In this document: in pieces, positions 58,705 to 64,000 of the stretch
Position numbering within the stretch: position 1 is the first letter of the stretch
Layout: every line of letters starts with the position of its first letter
Source: Saccharum officinarum
Taxonomy: Eukaryota > Streptophyta > Magnoliopsida > Poales > Poaceae
Reading direction: 5' to 3'
DNA length: 64,000 nt
Assembly (NCBI GenBank): GCA_020631735.1
Contig: CM036168.1
Location: 95,088,932 to 95,152,931 of the forward strand
Program-made: the position numbers and the translations under genes
The notes under the pieces: generated by a model
Database searches by the model: none
The model's input: the letters and a program-made list of their open reading frames with translations, nothing else
Told to the model about the DNA's origin: nothing

Positions 58705-59120
58705 TATATAATCTAGCTTATAGGAATTTGGCTTTCAGAGCACAATCCGGGGCACCGTTTAGATGCCAAAAATTTTGCCAAAATTTTCAGATTCTTCGTC
58801 ACATCGAATCTTTGAACGTATGCCTAAAGCATTAAATATAGATAAAAAATAAAACTAATTACACAGTTTAGACGAAATAGACGAGACAAATCTTTTAAGT
58901 CTAATTAGACTATGATTGGACAATATTTGCCAAATAAACAGCCTCCGGGTCCAAACGCAACCCTAGATCACAAAATATCTGATTGGCCCGATAAGAATCC
59001 AGCCTGGAAGGCTAGAACTGAGATCCTCACACCACGCAAGACGATCACAGAGCAGATCAAACATCTTGAGAGACATGAAACTAGCTTGGAGTGTGCTTGA
59101 ATGGCGCCCTATGGTAGTAG
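58705..59120 (+). repeat. Direct repeat copy B with an inserted MITE
   Basis: Matches copy A (39655-39873) on both sides of an insertion at about 58751-58944. The insert starts GGCACCGTTTAGATGCC and ends AAATAAACAGCCT and belongs to the GGC.CTGTTTAG MITE family. Confidence 0.85.
58751..58944. mobile_element. MITE inside direct repeat B
   Basis: About 194 bp with inverted ends GGCACCGTTTAG / AAACAGCCT. Copy A supplies the empty-site sequence. Interior GAATCTTTGAACGTATGC and GACTATGATTGGACAATA are typical of the family. Confidence 0.8.
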
Positions 59121-59122
59121 AG

Positions 59123-60150
59123 GTGCGTGTGCCTGACAGCATGTGCGAGCTTGAATCTTGCGTGTGTTGTGTTGGTTGAAATGGACTGTGGTAACCGAGC
59201 TGAGACTCACGTGTCTCAAAATCTAGCTGCCGACCTTAGGTACAGGCGTACAGTTATGGCCGGCCGTAAAGAAACAGTGTTTTTCTCTCACAATAAATCA
59301 GCGAACAGTACCTTAACGAACAGTCTACCAAAATTGTGTATCGGCGGCAGCTTGCAGAACCTGCAGCGAACGAGGCCTTTCTTCCCCCCCCCCCCCCCAT
59401 TTCCAATTCCTAGCGAACATATATGTCTAAATTTGCGACACAAGCTATATATAAACAGGCAAAGTTGATCGCACCACCTGTTTGTACAAGCATTTTGATG
59501 GCCACTATTGCCCTTTATAAAATACTCATCGCCAGCAGCAGGAGATGAGTATTTTATAAGCATATTTTATTTAAATAACAAGTTTTTCATGTACATGGAG
59601 ATCCTTTTATTTTTTACTGAAATTCCATTTCTCTTTAATGTCCATCCATCCATCCATAGATTAGAATTACGAGTAGATTCAGGGCTCCTTTGGTAGAGCT
59701 CTGGTTCTGGCTAAAACAGTTTTAGTTGTGGCTACTGGCTTCACTGGTGGAGCAGATTCAGTTGAAGAGCTGAAGCTGTTTTTTGAACCGTTTGGCAAAA
59801 CAACTCCGCCTGATGGTTAGAAATAGTAAAATCTCCATAATACCCTTAGACTTTTTTTTCTTTTCCTTTATTTTATTTCCCTATATCTCTTTTCTTCCTT
59901 CTTTTGGCCTTGTTTAGTTTCTAAATTCAACCCCAAATTCCACTATGCAAAAAGGAGATTCCCCATCACAACAAAATGTCGACAAATGCATAGAGTACTA
60001 AATGTAGATGAAATCAAAAACTAATTGCACAGTTTTATTGTACTTTACGAGATAAACATTTTAAGTCTAATTTATTATTTTTTGGACAAGAAACACTATA
60101 CCAACTTTTGCCGAATATCGCTATCCAACTCTGGATCTTATTTTCTCCGT
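59123..60150. other. MITE-rich intergenic DNA
   Basis: MITE remnant at 59275-59310, C14 run near 59386, small inverted repeat AAAATACTCATC ... GATGAGTATTTT at 59518-59558, hAT-type MITE start at 59690 (GGGCTCCTTTGGTAGAGC), and another GGCCTTGTTTAG MITE from 59906 to about 60130. No gene. Confidence 0.55.
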
Positions 60151-60188
60151 TTCTCTCCCCTCGTCGCAGCCACAAGTCCACCCGCATT

Positions 60189-61283
60189 GTTTTTATATAG
60201 TGTAAATTCAGCTAAAACATCTTCTCAGGTAATCAACAATTCCTTGATTACTAACATGCCATGTTCCGTCTAAATTATTGTGATGAATTTACCTTTTCTG
60301 ATTGCTGCATACTAACTAATATCTTGCATTATTGGCATATTCAGACATGGAATAAAGCCTGTGAAGCATACGTGCAGAAGTATTGGGCACTAGTCATTGG
60401 TACTCCTAAAGAAAGGGAAGGTGTTATAGCTGCTCCTATTTCAAAGGTATTTTCTGATTTATTTGTTAGCTATTACTTGCAACATAAAACAATAAATGAT
60501 CCCATGTAGGTTAACTTCTTATGCTCCAATCTTTTCACTTAAATCAAACCGGATTTTCTGATTCAGGTACTTCTCGATGACGGGAAAGCTGAGAGGGTTA
60601 TTCTGGCACATCCTTCTGGCATAGATGGTGCACAAGAGGCAGTAACAGAGTATCGGGTGATGGGACCAACTATTAATGGGTGCTCATGGATCGAGCTACG
60701 CCCATTGACTGGGCGGAAGCACCAGGTATCCTCATAATGTTTGGATCTTGTTTGTGCTACATTTCTGCAAAATGTGTGGAGATGATCTACACTTTAGTAT
60801 ATCCTATCATGCCTTTCATTTGTTCTTGGAAACATGGAAAATAAATTCATACATCTTGCATAGGATTGGACATTTTCAACTATAAGCATCAACCTGTTCT
60901 GTTTGCAGCTCCGAGTCCACTGTGCTGAAGGCCTTGGCACTCCCATTGTCGGGGATTACAAATATGGTTGGTTTGTGCACCAAACGTGGAAGCAAAATCC
61001 CCAGCCTGACTTTGAACCGTTTACTGGAGAGCCATACAAGCTGAGGCGGCCAGAAGGCTTGGAGATTCAGAAGGGCAGTGTTCTTTCAAAAGTCCCTTTG
61101 CTACACCTGCATTGCCGGGAGATGGTCATCCCCAACATTGCAAAGTTCCTGAGCAGCACCGGAGAATGGCACAAAAATGGCGCCCCATGGGCCAAGGAGA
61201 AGCCCAACCTCCTAAGATTCGTCGCACCGATGCCTCCACACATGAAAATTAGTTGGAATATAATGTCTTCATACCTGGTGTAG
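60189..61283 (+). CDS. RluA-family RNA pseudouridine synthase, mitochondrial type, 5' incomplete
   Basis: Isomerises uridine to pseudouridine in RNA; resembles plant RNA pseudouridine synthase 3/4 (mitochondrial). Exons: up to 60228 (NSAKTSSQ|GTAATC; 5' limit unclear), 60345-60446 (TWNKACEAYVQKYWALVIGT), 60567-60725 (VLLDDGKAERVILAHPSGID to LTGRKHQ) and 60909-61283 (LRVHCAEGLGTPIVGDYKYG ... to TAG). All borders are GT-AG and in phase. LTGRKHQLRVHCAEGLGTPI is the conserved RluA C-terminal motif. The N-terminal half, including the catalytic Asp loop (HRLD type), is not found. A MITE lies just upstream, so the gene is either truncated or its first exons lie further off in DNA I could not read as coding. 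Convergent with the PPR gene, 301 bp away. Confidence 0.8.
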
Positions 61284-61584
61284 TCTCTGTACTTTTGCTT
61301 GCATCCTTCTCTTTTCTAGCTTCTCATGTTAACCCCAAGTTCCATATAGATATAGTGCTGCTTAGGTAGTGTAGTTGTTTGTTCAAGATTCTGAGATTGT
61401 AGCCACCATTTCTAAATCAATGCGCAACACTATTGATGTGAGTATAAATCATTTTCCGAGAGTATATGTTTGTCCGTTGCAAACTCCTAGATATATGAAG
61501 TTGCTGGCAAGCACATTTTAATCACTGAAATTTACAATCTAGCACTACACTACTGCTAATACTGTTATTGAACTGGTTAGCGTA

Positions 61585-62766
61585 TCAGTAGTTCCAGAAA
61601 ACTTGGTTTCTCCTATGCTGCTTCCTGAGGTAGACGCCGAGCAGCTTGTAGTACGTCCACCGCCGCTTCCTGGCGGTGGCCTCCAGCAACACCTCGGAGC
61701 TGGCGTGGAAGCCGCCCTTGCCGAACGCCTCGAACACGATGGCATCCGTGGCCACGACGGGCTCGGCGTTGCCGTCAAGCCGGTCAAACGCGAACGTCAG
61801 GTTCCGCGCGAGGCGGCGCTCGAGGTAGGCGTCGACGAAGCAGCCGTGCGTGACGAGGTCCGGCGCGACGCCGTCGCGGCGCATGTGGTCGGCGCTGAGG
61901 TGGAGGTCCCAGAACATGCACATCTTGGAGAAGGCTGCGGCGCGGATGTTGAAGGTGGTGAGGTCCGGCCGGAACCCGGCGGCCACCATCTCCAAGAACG
62001 CGCGCTGCAGGGACTTCATCTTGAAGTTGGCCGCGAAGGAGAGGAGGTACAGGTTCCAGAGCAGGTTGCCGGCGTCGCGCCGTCGGAGGCCGGCGTCGGC
62101 CACGAACGCGCCGAGCCTGTAGTACTTCTGCTGTGAGATGTACGCGGACGCCACGGCGCGGATGACGCCACGGGTGATGAGCAGCCCGGTCTTCTTGTGC
62201 CGGCGGTAGGCCGCCTCCATCTGCGGGATGGTTCCGGCGGCCGCGTAGGCCCGGACGAAGGCGTCCCCGGTCGCGGCGTCGACGCGGAGGCCAAGGCGGC
62301 CCATTTCTAGCACGGCGTCCTCCATGCGCGCGAGCTCGCCCGCGGCGCCGAGGCAGGAGACGGCGAGCGGGTAGAGCGCGCGCGCCGCGCCGCGGTCCCG
62401 CGCCGAGAGCTCGCGCACGGCGAGTAGGATCTCGTCGAAGCGGCCGAGGCGCGCGTACGCCTGGAGGAGGCGCGGCGCCGCGGCGGGGAGGCACGGCGCG
62501 GCGGAGCTGTGCAGGAGCTGCGCCCAGAGGGACCGTGCCTCCGCAAAGTCCCCTGCCTCGGCGCGCGCGACCATTAGGGCCGCCGCGTCCATGGCGTCCG
62601 GAGCGGCGGCTCTTAGACGGGCCACGGCAGCGGGACGCCGAGGCGGAGTCTGCGCGCGCGTCGAGACCTGTCGAGCGGAGGACGGAGCAAGACGATGAGT
62701 GGATGAGGGGGAAGGAGAGGGTGCAGGAGGAAGCGCCCGACATGGTGGGAGTAGCAGCGAGCACAT
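61585..62766 (-). CDS. Pentatricopeptide repeat (PPR) protein, organelle-targeted
   Basis: Single-exon gene of 393 residues, ATG at 62764-62766. Residues 1-55 are rich in Ala, Pro, Arg and Ser with almost no acids, a likely organelle transit peptide. Weak P-type PPR helices follow: about 94-120 (LLQAYARLGRFDEILLAVRE), 165-197 (AFVRAYAAAGTIPQMEAAYR), 232-262 and 268-304 (RPDLTTFNIRAAAFSKMCMF). It ends QHRRNQVFWNY. PPR proteins bind organelle RNA for splicing, stability or editing; no DYW or E domain is present. The closest family I recall is the short PPR type of Arabidopsis At3g42630, from memory. GC-rich and intact. A second in-frame Met at residue 59 is an alternative start but would lose the transit peptide. 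Confidence 0.92.
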   Translation of the reverse strand: MCSLLLPPCRALPPAPSPSPSSTHRLAPSSARQVSTRAQTPPRRPAAVARLRAAAPDAMDAAALMVARAEAGDFAEARSLWAQLLHSSAAPCLPAAAPRLLQAYARLGRFDEILLAVRELSARDRGAARALYPLAVSCLGAAGELARMEDAVLEMGRLGLRVDAATGDAFVRAYAAAGTIPQMEAAYRRHKKTGLLITRGVIRAVASAYISQQKYYRLGAFVADAGLRRRDAGNLLWNLYLLSFAANFKMKSLQRAFLEMVAAGFRPDLTTFNIRAAAFSKMCMFWDLHLSADHMRRDGVAPDLVTHGCFVDAYLERRLARNLTFAFDRLDGNAEPVVATDAIVFEAFGKGGFHASSEVLLEATARKRRWTYYKLLGVYLRKQHRRNQVFWNY

Positions 62767-62950
62767 CTCATCGTCTCCACGGCTCAGTCCTCTGGTGAAG
62801 CTGTCAACTCAAACCATGCTTGTCCACTCGGGTGTCACATGAGAATGAGGCGATGAGGATAAAGATCATAGACGTTTTGACTTTTGAGAGATGTAATAAA
62901 CAATAATCCAATATATAATCCCAGTTAAATAGTAAATGTTGTTACTCTTA

Positions 62951-63190
62951 CTCCCTAAAAAAAGTCATTCTCACTTTCTAAAAAGTCAAACTTTTAACTT
63001 TGACCAAATATATTTAACAAAATATTAATATTTATGGTACATAATTAGTATACAGATCATTGAATATACTTTCATATTAGACTTATTTGGAGACATGAAT
63101 GTTGCACGTATTTTCTATAAACCTAGTTAAAGTTAAATAAATTTGACTAACACGATTCCCGTAACGACTCTAATTTTGAGCCGGAGGGAA
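62951..63190. mobile_element. Stowaway MITE
   Basis: CTCCCTAAAAAAAGTCATTC after TA pairs with GACTCTAATTTTGAGCCGGAGGGAA before TA (63191-63192). Lies in the PPR gene upstream region. Confidence 0.75.
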
Positions 63191-63236
63191 TAGTTCTTAG
63201 GCATATCTGCCGTCCAGAAAATTCCACAACAAAATA

Positions 63237-63499
63237 GGGCCTCGTTTAGTTCGGTGAATTGGAGAGAAATACACTGTATCTGAATTCCTGTAGCATTTTA
63301 TTTGTATTTGGTAAAAATTATCTAAATTTTGACTAACTAGGCTTAAAATGTTCATCTCGCAAAGTACAACAAAACTGTGCAATTAGTTTTTGATTTCATC
63401 AACATTTAGTACTCCATGCATATGCCGACATTTTGATGTGACAGAGAATCTTCTTTTTGCATAGTGAAATTTGGGGAGAACGAGGGACTAAACCAGGGC
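63237..63499. mobile_element. MITE, GGCCTCGTTTAG family
   Basis: GGGCCTCGTTTAGTTCGG and GGACTAAACCAGGGC are inverted ends; the interior matches the reverse of the family copy at 59906. Confidence 0.75.
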
Positions 63500-63666
63500 T
63501 AGATTGCAATTGCAACTGCTGAACCTTCAGTCACAGGCATATCAAGTCTGAATTTCAGCGTGAAACATCCAGTAATGATTGACGTCTGACGGAAAACTGG
63601 CAGTTCCATGTTCCAGAAAGGCTCACATGGCATCTCTGATTGCAAAACAAATTCCATTCCAGCGTA

Positions 63667-63902
63667 CTCCCTCTGTCCCAGAATATCTGTTATTTTCGTT
63701 TTTCGAAAAACAATTTTAACAAAATATATATTAAAAAATATTAATATTTATAGTACATAATTAATATTATTGAAAAAAATCTTTGAATATAGTTTTTTAA
63801 TAAATTTATTTGGAGATACAAATATTGCATGCATTTTTTAAAAATCGAGTCAACCTTACAGCACAAAAATAAAAAAAACGACATATTCTAGGACGGAGAT
63901 AG
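63667..63902. mobile_element. Stowaway MITE
   Basis: CTCCCTCTGTCCCAGAATAT after TA pairs with ATATTCTAGGACGGAGATAG before TA (63903-63904). The rest of the window to 64000 shows nothing further. Confidence 0.8.
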
Positions 63903-64000
63903 TACTGTATTCTCAATATGATGACTTTCGAGCATAAGCGAACATAGGCATGCAACCACAAACAGTAAACTACACATGAACCAGAACACCAGTAAATCAT

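Noticed and set aside
61784..62764. Second long minus frame and plus-strand frames over the PPR gene
   Set aside because: High-GC shadows; only the 393-residue frame has PPR structure and a transit peptide.

Overview
The window is nuclear DNA from a grass, most likely a panicoid/Andropogoneae species (sorghum, sugarcane, Miscanthus or maize group). The evidence is a spliced MADS-box gene that matches rice OsMADS51, many grass-type MITEs (Stowaway and Tourist types), Au-like SINEs, GC-rich monocot coding exons, and long stretches of nested LTR elements. There is no bacterial-style operon, CRISPR array or origin. Most of the 64 kb is transposable elements, and many can be bounded to the base by their target-site duplications (TSDs).

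Left part (1-8.2 kb): the 3' end of an LTR abuts a decayed mariner-like element (MLE) with its transposase on the minus strand. A hAT element with an 8-bp TSD follows (3619-4438). Next comes the MITE-rich upstream region of a MADS-box gene, with a TATA box at 8001.

Centre-left (8.3-31.7 kb): one gene, a MADS51/ODDSOC (FLC-clade) orthologue on the plus strand. It has five coding exons with consistent splice sites and phases, giving a 163-residue protein. Intron 1 is about 21.7 kb. It holds a young Ty1-copia element (two 405-bp LTRs with 3 differences, TSD CGTAC) nested in a hAT-like element, a solo LTR (TSD TTACT), a second 3-kb LTR-like block, MITEs, a SINE and tandem repeats.

Centre (31.7-40.9 kb): a possible small plus-strand gene (exons near 33.5, 33.8 and 34.5 kb), a 5'-truncated LINE with a 14-bp TSD, a GC-rich unannotated island, and a Mutator-like element with long GGCGCC-rich inverted repeats (37673-39127).

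Centre-right (40.2-58.1 kb): exon-like pieces of an unidentified minus-strand gene lie at 40.25-40.55 kb and 56.2-57.7 kb. Between them sit a multi-level nest of solo LTRs (40895-52785, with 41704-43648 and 47111-52670 inside, the latter holding a hAT element) and a small LTR element (53688-55516) whose ORF carries three IQ calmodulin-binding-like motifs.

Right part (58.1-64 kb): MITEs, a 5'-incomplete mitochondrial-type RluA pseudouridine synthase gene on plus, and a convergent intact single-exon PPR gene on minus, then more MITEs. The only genes that look functional are the MADS gene, the PPR gene and possibly the pseudouridine synthase.
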